Source: Arsukibacterium indicum
Lineage (GTDB): Bacteria > Pseudomonadota > Gammaproteobacteria > Enterobacterales > Alteromonadaceae
Direction of reading: 5' to 3'
Length of the DNA: 64,000 bases
Assembly (NCBI RefSeq): GCF_019100565.1
Contig: NZ_JAHRID010000006.1
Location: 62,001 to 126,000, forward strand
Of this stretch, positions 48,987-58,318 are shown piece by piece; position 1 is the first letter of the stretch, and each line of letters begins with the position of its first letter. Both the position numbers and the translations under genes were made by a program. The notes under the pieces are model-generated. The model was not told where the DNA came from and searched no databases. It saw nothing but the letters and a program-made list of their open reading frames with translations.

Positions 48987-50849
48987 TCAGGCTTTAAATA
49001 TTTCAACGCTCTGCCGCAAACTGGCAGCCTGCTGCGACACTTCCTCACTAATCGTTGCATTTTGCCGGGCATATCCAAAAGTATCGTCCGATAAGTCGCG
49101 AATTTTTACCACGTTTTTATTCACCTCTGCCGCAACATGACTTTGCTGCTCAATTGCTGCCGCTATCTGAGTGGTCATATCCATAATGTTGGTTACATCA
49201 CCGGTTATCTCGCCCAGCAACGTCATAGCAATGCCCGCCTGTTCAGCGCTGTCTGCCCCTTGCTGCCGGCACTGTTGCATCGCATCAACAATATGCCGGG
49301 TACGACCTTGTAACGCTGCAATAATTTCTTCAATCTGACCGGTAGACTGTGCGGTTCGCTGCGCCAGATGACGTACTTCATCAGCAACCACCGCAAAACC
49401 CCGGCCCTGATCACCCGCCCTGGCCGCTTCGATAGCTGCGTTAAGAGCCAGCAGGTTGGTTTGTTCGGCAATACCTCGAATAACATCCAAAACCGAGCCA
49501 ATGGTCTGACTGTCCTGCTCCAGTTCGGTAACGATACTGGTTGCTTCCTGCAGCCGGCCTGACAGTTGCTGAATTTGCTTAACGGTTTGCTCCACTTCCC
49601 GTCGGCCGCTAGTGGCATTCTGGTTAGTTGCATCAGCCTTGGCAGCGGTCATTTCGGTGTTACTGGCAATTTCATTAATTGTGGCGCCCATTTCAGTCAC
49701 TGCCGTGGCAACCATATCGGTCTCCGCCTGCTGACGCTGCATACCCTGACTGGTATCAGACGTCGACTGAGCTAACTCTGCGGTTGCCTGGTCCAACATT
49801 CCCAACGCCTCATTAACGGTTCGAATCAAATGCTGAATATCGGCCAGCATGGCATTAAAATCCTGTGCCAGCTGGCTCATTTCGTCCTGACCACTCTCAT
49901 CGACCCGCTTCCGGAAATCATGCTCGTTGCGGATTAAGCCAATGGTTTGGCAAACAGCCAATACCGGACCAATTATGCTGCGGCTGGTCAGGCCAACCAG
50001 AGCAAGCATTAATAGCAACACGACAACAAAAATAACAACGGCCAGCTGCTTGGTGCTGGCAACCGCAGCCGTTATAGCATCGCTGGTTTCTGCCGACAGG
50101 GTTTCAAGACTGCTCTCAGTATTCTGGATAGCCGAGCGCATGTCTCCAGTCAGCCCCTGTGTTTCATCCAGACCCAACCGCTGCATACCGTCAACCAGAC
50201 TGTTAAAACCGTCCCGGTATGCGTTGGCGGCAGCAGTACCCGCCGGGAAACTACGCTGCAATGAACTGATAAAAGCCGCATATTCATTGTTGAAAGCCTC
50301 GGCATAGCGAGGTTCAAGCCGCAATAAGAAATCTTTTTCCAGCCGGCGTAACTGCAATAATGTCATAAGCAGCTCGGTTTCTTCAGTCTGGCTGAGTTGT
50401 TGCTCCAGAGTTTGAGCACTTTCCCGCAAGCGACCCTGTAAACCTTCGGCAGGTGTTAAACCTAACTGCTGCTGCTGCGCAACCAGCTTATTAAATACCT
50501 GCTGATACTCGGCAGTAAGCTGGTTGAATCGGTCCAGCGGCGCAGTAGTGATGTCATGCTTCTCCAAATATTGTCGCAGGCTCACAACTCTTTCAGTTAA
50601 CTGGCCAATTCGATCATTTAAGCGTTGCTGATATTTCAGATCGCTGCGCATCATAAAATCTTTTTCATGTCGGCGCAGCATCAGTACAGTAGTATTAAGT
50701 TGTTCCACTAACTGCTGGGTACTGGCCAAACTGGTTAACTGGTTGCTCTGGTAAAACAGAATGGCCAGCATCAGCAGCATAGCAATAATGAGGGCGAGAG
50801 CGTTGGCTAACAGCCGCTGCTTTATGGTTAAACGACGCAACAACTTCAT
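48987..50849 (-). CDS. Methyl-accepting chemotaxis protein with HBM sensor domain
   Basis: A 620-residue chemoreceptor: membrane helix (about 14-33), a periplasmic helical region of some 230 residues, second helix (about 268-288), HAMP, and a signalling domain with the hairpin [32 protein letters not shown]. The sensor carries LRRHEKDFMMR (58-68) and LRRLEKDFLLR (167-177), the signature of the helical bimodular (HBM) domain of McpS-type receptors, which bind organic acids. The ligand here is unknown. It is convergent with the DUF971 gene. Confidence 0.88.
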   Translation of the reverse strand: MKLLRRLTIKQRLLANALALIIAMLLMLAILFYQSNQLTSLASTQQLVEQLNTTVLMLRRHEKDFMMRSDLKYQQRLNDRIGQLTERVVSLRQYLEKHDITTAPLDRFNQLTAEYQQVFNKLVAQQQQLGLTPAEGLQGRLRESAQTLEQQLSQTEETELLMTLLQLRRLEKDFLLRLEPRYAEAFNNEYAAFISSLQRSFPAGTAAANAYRDGFNSLVDGMQRLGLDETQGLTGDMRSAIQNTESSLETLSAETSDAITAAVASTKQLAVVIFVVVLLLMLALVGLTSRSIIGPVLAVCQTIGLIRNEHDFRKRVDESGQDEMSQLAQDFNAMLADIQHLIRTVNEALGMLDQATAELAQSTSDTSQGMQRQQAETDMVATAVTEMGATINEIASNTEMTAAKADATNQNATSGRREVEQTVKQIQQLSGRLQEATSIVTELEQDSQTIGSVLDVIRGIAEQTNLLALNAAIEAARAGDQGRGFAVVADEVRHLAQRTAQSTGQIEEIIAALQGRTRHIVDAMQQCRQQGADSAEQAGIAMTLLGEITGDVTNIMDMTTQIAAAIEQQSHVAAEVNKNVVKIRDLSDDTFGYARQNATISEEVSQQAASLRQSVEIFKA

Positions 50850-50924
50850 AAAGATTACTCTTAATGCAAGACTGAATTTAAGACTAGATTACTTTAGTAA
50901 ATGTTAATAGCAACCACTGAATAT

Positions 50925-52925
50925 TTAGCGGGGATAGTTTTTAATAAATGCCAATGCTTCGCTTTCAGGTAGCGGTTTGGCAATGTAATAGCCCTGCACT
51001 GCGTCGCAGGATAAATTGCGCAACAAGTTAAGTTGCTCTACTGTTTCCACACCTTCAGCCAGAATACGTTTACCCAGGCCATGCGCCAGCTTTATCATGG
51101 TTTTGACAATCATCATATCGGAGTCATTCGACGTCATGTCCATCACAAAACTGCGATCTATTTTTATTTTTTCAATCGGCATTTTACGTAAATAAGCCAG
51201 CGAAGAATATCCGGTACCAAAGTCATCTATTGATACTTTAATACCCATTTGCTGCAGCTCCAGGGCAAAATTTGAGCCTTTTTCCATATCCTGCATTGCC
51301 GTATTTTCGGTTACTTCCAGCTCAATCATTTCAGGAGACACTGCATATTGTTGCAGCAGGCCTTTAAGCTCCTGCTTTAAACCCTCCTGCTCGAAATGGA
51401 CTGGCGACATATTAATGGCTAACGGAATATGTAAACCTAGTTGTTGCCAACGCTGAATACTGGCTACGGCACTGCGCAATATCACCAGATCCAGTACCTG
51501 ACTCAGACCAAGTTGTTCGCATAATGGTAGAAACTCACCCGGCATTAACAAGCCACGTTGCGGGTGCTGCCAACGCACCAGTACTTCAAAACCTTCTAAC
51601 AGGTTACTGCGCAAGCTAAGCTGTGGCTGGTAATACAACACAAACTGATTCTCACTGATCGCCTGCAGTAATTCACTTTCCCAGGCCAGTAAGCGAGCGG
51701 TTTCTTCCTCCATACCCGTTTGATAACTCAGCCAACTGGCCTGCAAACGTTTGGCCTGATGAAAGGCAATATTGGCCTGTTGCAGCAGCTGCTCAGCACT
51801 GAGCGCATGCCGCGGATAATGAGATAAACCAATGCTGGTAGTCAGTTTTACCGGGCCGCTATCAAGTAAAAATGGTTTTTCAATCAACTGCTGCACATGT
51901 TGCAGACTATATTGCAGCTGTTTCTCATTGACGACATCGGCCAGCACCAGCGCAAAAATATCGCCACCGGTTCGGGCAATCAATACCGGTTTCACAATGC
52001 TTTGTTCAAAACGCCGGATAACTTCGCGTAAAATCCGATCGCCCTGCTTCAGGCCTACTGACTCATTAACGTTTTTAAATTTATCCAGACCCAGCATCAC
52101 TAAATGCAGGTTAGCGGCATCTGCCCTGGTAATTAACTGCTCAAGCTGAATAAGCAGCGCGTCACGATTAAGGGCTCCGGTCAGTTGATCATGTTGATCC
52201 AGATACCGGGTTTTTTCAGTCAGTTTCAAGTTTGTGCTGCGTTCATTTTCCTGTAGCCAGATAACCAGTGAAAAACCCAGCGTTACCAGCAGCGCCAACT
52301 CAATAGTTTTGTATAAAAACATCTGATTAAAGGTGCTTAAAATGCTGATTTGCGTCATGTTACTCAGGGTATTTCCCAGATAAAGCATACCCCAGAGAAC
52401 AAGCACAACAGACGCCACTTGCGGACCAAGACCGTGGCTTTTCTTTTGCCATAAGCCGGTACCCGCCATAAACAACAATATACCTGTTAAGATAAAGCGA
52501 AAATGAGCTTCCAGTAATGAATGCCATGATGGTAAATCAGGCAGTGCCAATGGTAAGCCCACCCCCAAACATGACAATATAAAAAAGATAATAAAGTAAC
52601 GGCTCACTGGCCAGCTGAGAGCATGGCTGGCGTTCAACGGAAATTGCAACCGGTTACCCAGCAACATTAACAACGCAAAGCTATAGCAAGCGAAGTGGAC
52701 AATAACAGCCAGCGGCAGCTGCGCCCAGCTTTGACCAAATTCAGTGGTATAAAGCAATAAAATAGCAAATTGATAGCCCGCGAAAGCCAGAAAAGCAAGG
52801 AACCAGACTTTAAGGTAGGTTTGCCGGTATACACGAAAGTAATACCACAAAAAAAACGCCATAAGCAACGCCAAACCGGTTTGGGACATATAAAGGGCAT
52901 TTCGGGCGAAAAATTCTGCGGACAC
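50925..52925 (-). CDS. Membrane GGDEF-EAL protein
   Basis: A 666-residue protein with seven or eight membrane helices in the first 225 residues, then GGDEF and EAL domains. The cyclase motif is altered to GGDIF (320-324) and its substrate loop lacks an inhibitory RxxD, so synthesis is doubtful. The phosphodiesterase side looks intact: EVLVRW with Glu446, INMSPVHFEQ, ELEVTENTA and DDFGTGYSSLAYL. I predict c-di-GMP hydrolysis. I chose the GTG at 52925 (GAGAG six bases upstream); the frame is open further, but the added residues do not look like protein. It lies 75 bp upstream of the chemoreceptor on the same strand. Confidence 0.83.
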   Translation of the reverse strand: MSAEFFARNALYMSQTGLALLMAFFLWYYFRVYRQTYLKVWFLAFLAFAGYQFAILLLYTTEFGQSWAQLPLAVIVHFACYSFALLMLLGNRLQFPLNASHALSWPVSRYFIIFFILSCLGVGLPLALPDLPSWHSLLEAHFRFILTGILLFMAGTGLWQKKSHGLGPQVASVVLVLWGMLYLGNTLSNMTQISILSTFNQMFLYKTIELALLVTLGFSLVIWLQENERSTNLKLTEKTRYLDQHDQLTGALNRDALLIQLEQLITRADAANLHLVMLGLDKFKNVNESVGLKQGDRILREVIRRFEQSIVKPVLIARTGGDIFALVLADVVNEKQLQYSLQHVQQLIEKPFLLDSGPVKLTTSIGLSHYPRHALSAEQLLQQANIAFHQAKRLQASWLSYQTGMEEETARLLAWESELLQAISENQFVLYYQPQLSLRSNLLEGFEVLVRWQHPQRGLLMPGEFLPLCEQLGLSQVLDLVILRSAVASIQRWQQLGLHIPLAINMSPVHFEQEGLKQELKGLLQQYAVSPEMIELEVTENTAMQDMEKGSNFALELQQMGIKVSIDDFGTGYSSLAYLRKMPIEKIKIDRSFVMDMTSNDSDMMIVKTMIKLAHGLGKRILAEGVETVEQLNLLRNLSCDAVQGYYIAKPLPESEALAFIKNYPR

Positions 52926-53088
52926 AATGCGCTCTCTTATTGCATGGCTACTACACCTTAGCAAACAAATTGCTTTTGCAGCAATACTTTGTTGAAAGCA
53001 TAACTGCAAGCAGACAACATTATTTCCTTGAGCTTGCAAGGCTGAGCGCTATACTGTGCAGAAGTTGTTGCCGCCTACGGAGCTTTAT

Positions 53089-53574
53089 ATGGAATACAAT
53101 ACTTCAGAACTGTGCGATCTTTATGCGGATCAGGTTGATGTGGTTGAACCGATCTTTGCAAATTACGGTGGCAGACGTTCATTCGGCGGCCAGATTCATA
53201 CTATTAAATGCTTCGAAGACAACGGCCTGGTGCGCCAGGTTCTTGCTGATAATGGCGTAGGAAAAGTGCTGTTAATTGATGGTGGCGGTTCAGCACGTCG
53301 GGCTTTAATTGACGCTGAGCTGGCCAGTATTGCTACCAGTAATGGTTGGGAAGGTATTGTTTGCTATGGCAGCGTCCGCGATCTGGATGCGCTGGAAGAT
53401 TTTGAAATTGGTATTCAGGCAGTAAATGCCATCCCTATCGGTGCTGATGATAATGGCTTTGGCGAAACCGAGGTTCCCGTTAATTTTGCCGGCGTTACAT
53501 TTTTACCCGGCGATCATTTATACGCAGATAGCACCGGTATCATTTTGTCACCGGATCCGCTTGATATCGAATAG
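53089..53574 (+). CDS. rraA: Ribonuclease E activity regulator RraA
   Basis: Trimeric protein that binds RNase E and limits mRNA decay. The 161 residues follow the E. coli protein closely in memory: [59 protein letters not shown], and the C-terminal [21 protein letters not shown]. The ATG at 53089 has GGAG six bases upstream; an in-frame codon at 53056 does not. hutG follows by 17 bases, an unusual pairing. Confidence 0.96.
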   Translation: MEYNTSELCDLYADQVDVVEPIFANYGGRRSFGGQIHTIKCFEDNGLVRQVLADNGVGKVLLIDGGGSARRALIDAELASIATSNGWEGIVCYGSVRDLDALEDFEIGIQAVNAIPIGADDNGFGETEVPVNFAGVTFLPGDHLYADSTGIILSPDPLDIE

Positions 53575-53591
53575 CGATACAAAGAATTTTT

Positions 53592-54650
53592 ATGTTACAA
53601 CGTTTTAGCAGCGAAGAACTCGGCAAATATTGTATCCGGCGCAGCGGTGAAACCCGGTTGGGTCAACAGCTGCTGTTACCAGATCCACAGTTACCCTATA
53701 CCGAGCTGCTGGCAGCCCATAAAGCAGCAGGTGGCCAGTTTGTTCTGTTGGGAATAGCGGAATGTATTGGTCCGCTGGCCAATATGGGTAACGCTGGTGC
53801 TGAATTAGCCTGGCAGGCTTTTTTGCAGCGTTTTTTAAATCTGCAACATAATGACAGTTTGTGTACTGACAGCGTATTGCTATTAGGCCAGATTGACTGT
53901 GCAGATTTACAGCAGCAAGCCGCAACATTAGACAACCAGAATGCGCAAGACCTGGCTAAGTTGCGCCAGCTATGCGCCAAGCTGGACCTGCGCGTTAAAC
54001 AACAGCTTGAGCCGATTTTCGCTGCCGGATTATACCCGGTGGTTATTGGCGGTGGCCATAACAACGCATACCCGCTGTTGCAGGCACTGGCTGAAGTAAG
54101 CGGGCAACCGGTAAACTGTGCCAACCTGGATCCGCATGCGGACTTCAGGCCGCTGGAAGGGCGGCACAGTGGCAACGGCTTCAGCTACGCCAACGCCGGC
54201 GGATATCTCGGCCATTACACTGTTTTAGGACTGGATCCACAGAAAAATTCTGCGGCCAGTTTAGCCATGCTGCAACAAGCTGGCGGCGATTTTGTCAGTT
54301 ACCAGCAATTTGCTGTTCGCCAGCAACTTAGCTATCAGCAGGCATTGGATAAAGTGATAGAGCAGTGCTGCTATGGTAAAGCAGATATTGCGATTGAACT
54401 GGATACCGATAGTATTCAGGCAATGCCTGCCAGCGCTATTAACTACAGTGGCCTTAGTGTGGAGCAAGCAGCTCAGTTTGTCTTTCAGCTGGCACGGTTG
54501 CCGCGGGCCCGCTACTTACATCTGGCTGAGGCAGCGCCGGCGTGTCACCCTGCTGGGCTTGCCGCCGGAATTAATCAATGTGGGCAGGTGCTATCAGCAC
54601 TCGTGCTGGCGTTTACAGCAGGCAAAGCTCAGCAACCACCTGAGATTTAA
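53592..54650 (+). CDS. hutG: Formimidoylglutamase (arginase superfamily)
   Basis: Probably hydrolyses N-formimidoyl-glutamate to glutamate and formamide, the last step of histidine breakdown. A 352-residue ureohydrolase fold with metal ligands in GGGHNN (His156), DPHAD (Asp180, His182, Asp184) and DTD (Asp271, Asp273). The usual third aspartate of DxDxxD is a glutamine (Gln276). Agmatinase or arginase activity is not excluded by sequence, but the hut genes 1.6 kb further right support HutG. It follows rraA and overlaps the convergent EAL gene by four bases. Confidence 0.8.
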   Translation: MLQRFSSEELGKYCIRRSGETRLGQQLLLPDPQLPYTELLAAHKAAGGQFVLLGIAECIGPLANMGNAGAELAWQAFLQRFLNLQHNDSLCTDSVLLLGQIDCADLQQQAATLDNQNAQDLAKLRQLCAKLDLRVKQQLEPIFAAGLYPVVIGGGHNNAYPLLQALAEVSGQPVNCANLDPHADFRPLEGRHSGNGFSYANAGGYLGHYTVLGLDPQKNSAASLAMLQQAGGDFVSYQQFAVRQQLSYQQALDKVIEQCCYGKADIAIELDTDSIQAMPASAINYSGLSVEQAAQFVFQLARLPRARYLHLAEAAPACHPAGLAAGINQCGQVLSALVLAFTAGKAQQPPEI

Positions 54651-56173
54651 CCCGGATGCCGCTGTTGCCACTGGCGCAGCCATGCGGGAAAGCCACTTAA
54701 CTCAAACGGCTGTGAATACCAGAACCCCTGGCCACGTGAACAGCCCATCCGCAGAAGTTTATCTTCAACTTCGGCCCCTTCCACACCTTCGGCAATGACG
54801 CCTAGCCCCAGGTTCCGGGCCATATCAATAATAGCGCCGGTAATGGCGATATGGGCTTCTGTTTTATGTAACTCGCTGATAAAGCTACAGTCTACTTTAA
54901 CGTACTGCACAGGCAGCTGCCGCAAATACGCCAGAGATGAAAAACCGGTACCAAAATCATCTAATGCTAATTCAACACCCAGCCGGTGTAACCGTTGCAA
55001 CATTGCCATGGTACGTTCCGGCTCTGCCACTAACGCATTTTCGCTCACTTCAAGCATAAGCAGTTGTGGCTTCACCTGATAGGTATCGAATAGCTGTTCC
55101 AGTGCTTCAATCAGCTCGTCCTGCAACAAGTCTTTGCTGGAAATATTGACGGCTATCCGGCTGACTAACTGTTGTTCTAACAAACTGGCAATCGTTTTAA
55201 CGGCCTGCTCCAACACCCAAAGGGTCAGCGGATAAATAACCCCCATTTCCTCAGCAAGCGCCAGAAAAGCCTCAGGCGCAAGCAAGCCTTTTTTGGGATG
55301 CCGCCAGCGGATAAGCACTTCAGCGGCAAGCACCTGGCGGTTTCGCATTGCCATTTGTGGCTGCACAAACAATACCAGCTGATCCTCGTCAATCGCCTGG
55401 CGAAGTTCAGCCATCAACGCCAGTTTTTCTGTTGTGTAATTAATCATCTCAGAGTTGAACATCATACTGGCGCTACGATGCCATTGAGAATGCTGTAATG
55501 CCAGATAAGCACGCTCCAGCAGCTCATTAAACTGGGTGCTATGATCAGGATAGAGTGAAATACCAACCCCTAACTGATAATCAATGGCGCAACCATGAAC
55601 CAGCATTGGCTGTGGCACAGACTGTTGCAACTGCCGGGCTAAAAATTCGGCCCGCGCTGGTTGCGACCCCACATCAAGCCAGATGGCAAAGTCGACACTA
55701 CCAAGGTGGCACACCCTGACCGGTTGCTGCTGACGGTATTCATAAGTCAGAATTTTATCTTCATCAGTCAGTTTGTCATTTATCCGCTGAGCAATCTGAG
55801 CCAAAATCAGATTGCTGTTACTGTGCCCCAGCAACTGATTGATCTGGTCGAACTGTTCTACTTTCAGCAGAATAAGCGCAAATTGCTGCTCGGGCGCACT
55901 CTTCAGCAGATCATCAAGCTTACGTTGTAAGGAAAATTTGTTAGGAAAGCCGCTGATGTCATCATGTAAGGAATAAAAACCCTGCATATCAGGTTTAGGT
56001 TGCAACGCCCGCCATAGCCGGTATTTTAAGACAACAATGTAACTTAATGCTATTAGCAATAAAACCAGTAATAACAAGGTTATCGGCAAGGCCGGTGCAG
56101 ATTGATTAGCCATCGCCGGCCCACTTCCCGCGAACAGCCCCAAAGCCAGCAAACGATTGAATCTGATTATCAT
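54647..56173 (-). CDS. EAL-domain c-di-GMP phosphodiesterase with degenerate GGDEF
   Basis: A 508-residue protein: signal-like N-terminus, one membrane helix (about 30-50), a degenerate GGDEF domain whose motif reads GSVDF (158-162), and an EAL domain with AEVLIRW (Glu285), VNISSKDLLQ, LMLEVSENAL, DDFGTGFSSLAYL and VIAEGVE. The catalytic residues seem complete, so hydrolysis of c-di-GMP is likely; the degenerate half may bind GTP as a regulator. It is sandwiched between hutG and hutI without obvious relation to histidine. Confidence 0.85.
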   Translation of the reverse strand: MIIRFNRLLALGLFAGSGPAMANQSAPALPITLLLLVLLLIALSYIVVLKYRLWRALQPKPDMQGFYSLHDDISGFPNKFSLQRKLDDLLKSAPEQQFALILLKVEQFDQINQLLGHSNSNLILAQIAQRINDKLTDEDKILTYEYRQQQPVRVCHLGSVDFAIWLDVGSQPARAEFLARQLQQSVPQPMLVHGCAIDYQLGVGISLYPDHSTQFNELLERAYLALQHSQWHRSASMMFNSEMINYTTEKLALMAELRQAIDEDQLVLFVQPQMAMRNRQVLAAEVLIRWRHPKKGLLAPEAFLALAEEMGVIYPLTLWVLEQAVKTIASLLEQQLVSRIAVNISSKDLLQDELIEALEQLFDTYQVKPQLLMLEVSENALVAEPERTMAMLQRLHRLGVELALDDFGTGFSSLAYLRQLPVQYVKVDCSFISELHKTEAHIAITGAIIDMARNLGLGVIAEGVEGAEVEDKLLRMGCSRGQGFWYSQPFELSGFPAWLRQWQQRHPG

Positions 56174-56236
56174 GGCGTTACCACATCTTACCGCAGCTGT
56201 GTTATTGTGCTGACAGCTTACCGCAAATTTAATGCT

Positions 56237-56257
56237 TGTAAAGCTGCCCGCTTTACA
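56237..56257 (-). terminator. Weak terminator at the hutI stop
   Basis: Stem TGTAAAGC/GCTTTACA with a five-base loop overlapping the hutI stop codon. Read leftward it is followed by AGCATTAAATTT, a poor U-tract. Confidence 0.35.
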
Positions 56258-57473
56258 GCCTTACCGGCTTCCCTTGAATAATCAGCTGCTTAAGCTGATT
56301 TTCCCCAAATTGATAGCAAAGTTCAGCGGGTTGGCTGATTGCATAGCAGGCAAAGTCTGCCCGCATCCCGATGCTAAGCACTCCTCTGTCTTTCAATCCT
56401 AATGCTGCCGCGCCGTGCCGTGTTACACCAAGCAATGCTTCTTCCGGTGTTAATCGGAATAAGGTGCAAGCCATATTCAGCATCAGTGGCAGTGAGCACA
56501 AAGGTGATGTGCCGGGATTAAGATCCGTCGCCACCGCGATGGGCACCTGATACTGCCGCAACAGCTTTATTGGTGGAAGCTGAGTTTCCCGCAGAAAATA
56601 GTATGCGCCCGGCAACAAAACTGCGACGGTGCCGGCTTTGGCCATAGCAGCCACCCCGGCTTCATCCAGAAATTCAATATGATCAGCCGACAAACCAGCA
56701 AATTCGGCCACCAGGGAGCTGCCACCCAGATTTGACAGTTGTTCTGCATGCGCTTTAACAGGCAGCCCTAATGCCCGGGCAGTAGCAAATACTTTGCGGC
56801 ACTGGTTGACACTGAATCCTATTCCTTCACAGAACACATCAACGGCATCGACCAGTTTGGCGGCATGTAACCCGGGCAGCATCTGGCAAACTGCGTCAAT
56901 GTAACCATCGGCATTATTCGCATATTCAGCAGGTAGCGCGTGAGCACCCAGAAATGTTTTTGTCACATTGACCGGATGATGGGCATCGAGCTCGGCGGCG
57001 ACCTCCAGTATTTTTTGTTCAGAAGCGAAATCCAGGCCATAGCCCGACTTTATTTCAACCGTTGTCACCCCCTGCGCCAGCAAGGTATTCAGCCGGTCTT
57101 TTGCCAAAACAAATAGTTCCTGGTGACTGGCGGCGCGGGTAGCGGCTACGGTTGCGTTAATACCACCACCACTTGCTGCAACTTGCTGATAACTGGCACC
57201 ATTTAAACGCATTTCGAACTCATTGGCCCGGTTGCCGGCATAAATCAAATGAGTATGGCAATCAATAAAGCCAGGCAGCAACCACTGGCCCTGCATGTCA
57301 TGTACAGGGGTTGCCATTACATCAAATTCTGGTAATTCATCTCGCCTGCCAACAAAGGCAATCAGGCCGTCTTTTACCGCAAGCACACCCTTTTCAATAG
57401 CGCCGTACGGCACACCATTGTCGTTCATTGTGGCGATGTTGGCGTTAATCCAGATGGCATCAAACTGCTGCAT
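56253..57473 (-). CDS. hutI: Imidazolonepropionase
   Basis: Opens the imidazolone ring to N-formimidoyl-glutamate, step three of histidine degradation. A 406-residue amidohydrolase with metal-binding His73-x-His75 in [47 protein letters not shown] and [10 protein letters not shown]. The ATG at 57473 is preceded by AGGAG, six bases away; the longer open frame runs into the operator. It is divergent from hutC and shares its operator. Confidence 0.95.
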   Translation of the reverse strand: MQQFDAIWINANIATMNDNGVPYGAIEKGVLAVKDGLIAFVGRRDELPEFDVMATPVHDMQGQWLLPGFIDCHTHLIYAGNRANEFEMRLNGASYQQVAASGGGINATVAATRAASHQELFVLAKDRLNTLLAQGVTTVEIKSGYGLDFASEQKILEVAAELDAHHPVNVTKTFLGAHALPAEYANNADGYIDAVCQMLPGLHAAKLVDAVDVFCEGIGFSVNQCRKVFATARALGLPVKAHAEQLSNLGGSSLVAEFAGLSADHIEFLDEAGVAAMAKAGTVAVLLPGAYYFLRETQLPPIKLLRQYQVPIAVATDLNPGTSPLCSLPLMLNMACTLFRLTPEEALLGVTRHGAAALGLKDRGVLSIGMRADFACYAISQPAELCYQFGENQLKQLIIQGKPVRL

Positions 57474-57502
57474 ACGGTTCTCCTGTTGGCAAATACAAAA
57501 TA

Positions 57503-57547
57503 ATTTTACACCATCAACTTGTATATACAACCAAATTGCAGTATTTT
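57503..57547. promoter_or_regulatory. hutI and hutC promoters around a HutC operator
   Basis: TTGTATATACAA (57519-57530) is a perfect 12-bp palindrome similar to known HutC sites. Each half contains TTGTAT. Leftward, TTGTAT plus 16 bases gives TAAAAT (57508-57503) for hutI. Rightward, TTGTAT plus 17 bases gives TATTTT (57542-57547) for hutC. One bound repressor would cover both -35 elements. Confidence 0.7.
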
Positions 57548-57589
57548 TTATTTAGCAGGAGTGATCAATTGCATGCTAACGGAGTGATT

Positions 57590-58318
57590 ATGGCAGTTGC
57601 CAAGTTTGCCGAGATAAAAGAGTTTATGCTAAGCCAGATTGAAATTGGCGCCTGGCCAGAGCATAGCCGGGTACCATCTGAAAATGAGCTGGCGGAGCAA
57701 TTCAGTGTCAGCCGGATGACCGCCCGCCGGGCACTGCAAGAGCTAACCGAGCAGGGTATTCTGTATCGTACTCAGGGCGTTGGCAGCTTTGTCGCTGCCC
57801 TGAAATCGCAATCATCATTGCTGGAAATCCGCAACATTGCCGATGAGGTTCACTCCCGTGGCCATGCATACAGCGCCCGGCTGGTTCAGCTTACTGAACT
57901 GCCCTGTCCGACAGTTATTGCCAGTGCACTGGGCCTGCGACGCAATGATCCGGTTTTTTTCTCGTTGATTGTTCATCTGGAAAACAGCCTGCCGTTGCAA
58001 CTGGAGGCCCGCTATGTCAGCCCATTGCAGGTGCCAGACTACACTGCACAGGATTTCAGCTACCAAACACCTCATCAATACCTGAGCCTGATTGCCCCAC
58101 TAACCGAAGCTGAACACACAGTAGAGGCTATCTGGCCGGATGATTTTACCTGTAAGCATTTAATGCTGAAAAAAGCTGAACCCTGTCTGCGCCTGACCCG
58201 CCGCACATTCAGCCGTGAAGGGGCGGTCAGTCTTGCGTACTTAACATCACCGGGTAGCCGCTATCGTTTAGGCGGTCACCTGAATTTTTCATTACCAAAT
58301 AGCAGAGAGAGCATCTGA
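57590..58318 (+). CDS. hutC: Histidine utilisation repressor HutC (GntR family)
   Basis: GntR/HutC-type repressor that is released by urocanate. The 242 residues have an N-terminal winged helix ([44 protein letters not shown], key residues VPSENELA and SRMTARRAL) and a C-terminal UTRA effector domain ([24 protein letters not shown]). The ATG at 57590 has GGAG five bases upstream. It is the first gene of hutC-hutU-hutH, so it is autoregulated by the palindrome 60 bp upstream. Confidence 0.95.
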   Translation: MAVAKFAEIKEFMLSQIEIGAWPEHSRVPSENELAEQFSVSRMTARRALQELTEQGILYRTQGVGSFVAALKSQSSLLEIRNIADEVHSRGHAYSARLVQLTELPCPTVIASALGLRRNDPVFFSLIVHLENSLPLQLEARYVSPLQVPDYTAQDFSYQTPHQYLSLIAPLTEAEHTVEAIWPDDFTCKHLMLKKAEPCLRLTRRTFSREGAVSLAYLTSPGSRYRLGGHLNFSLPNSRESI

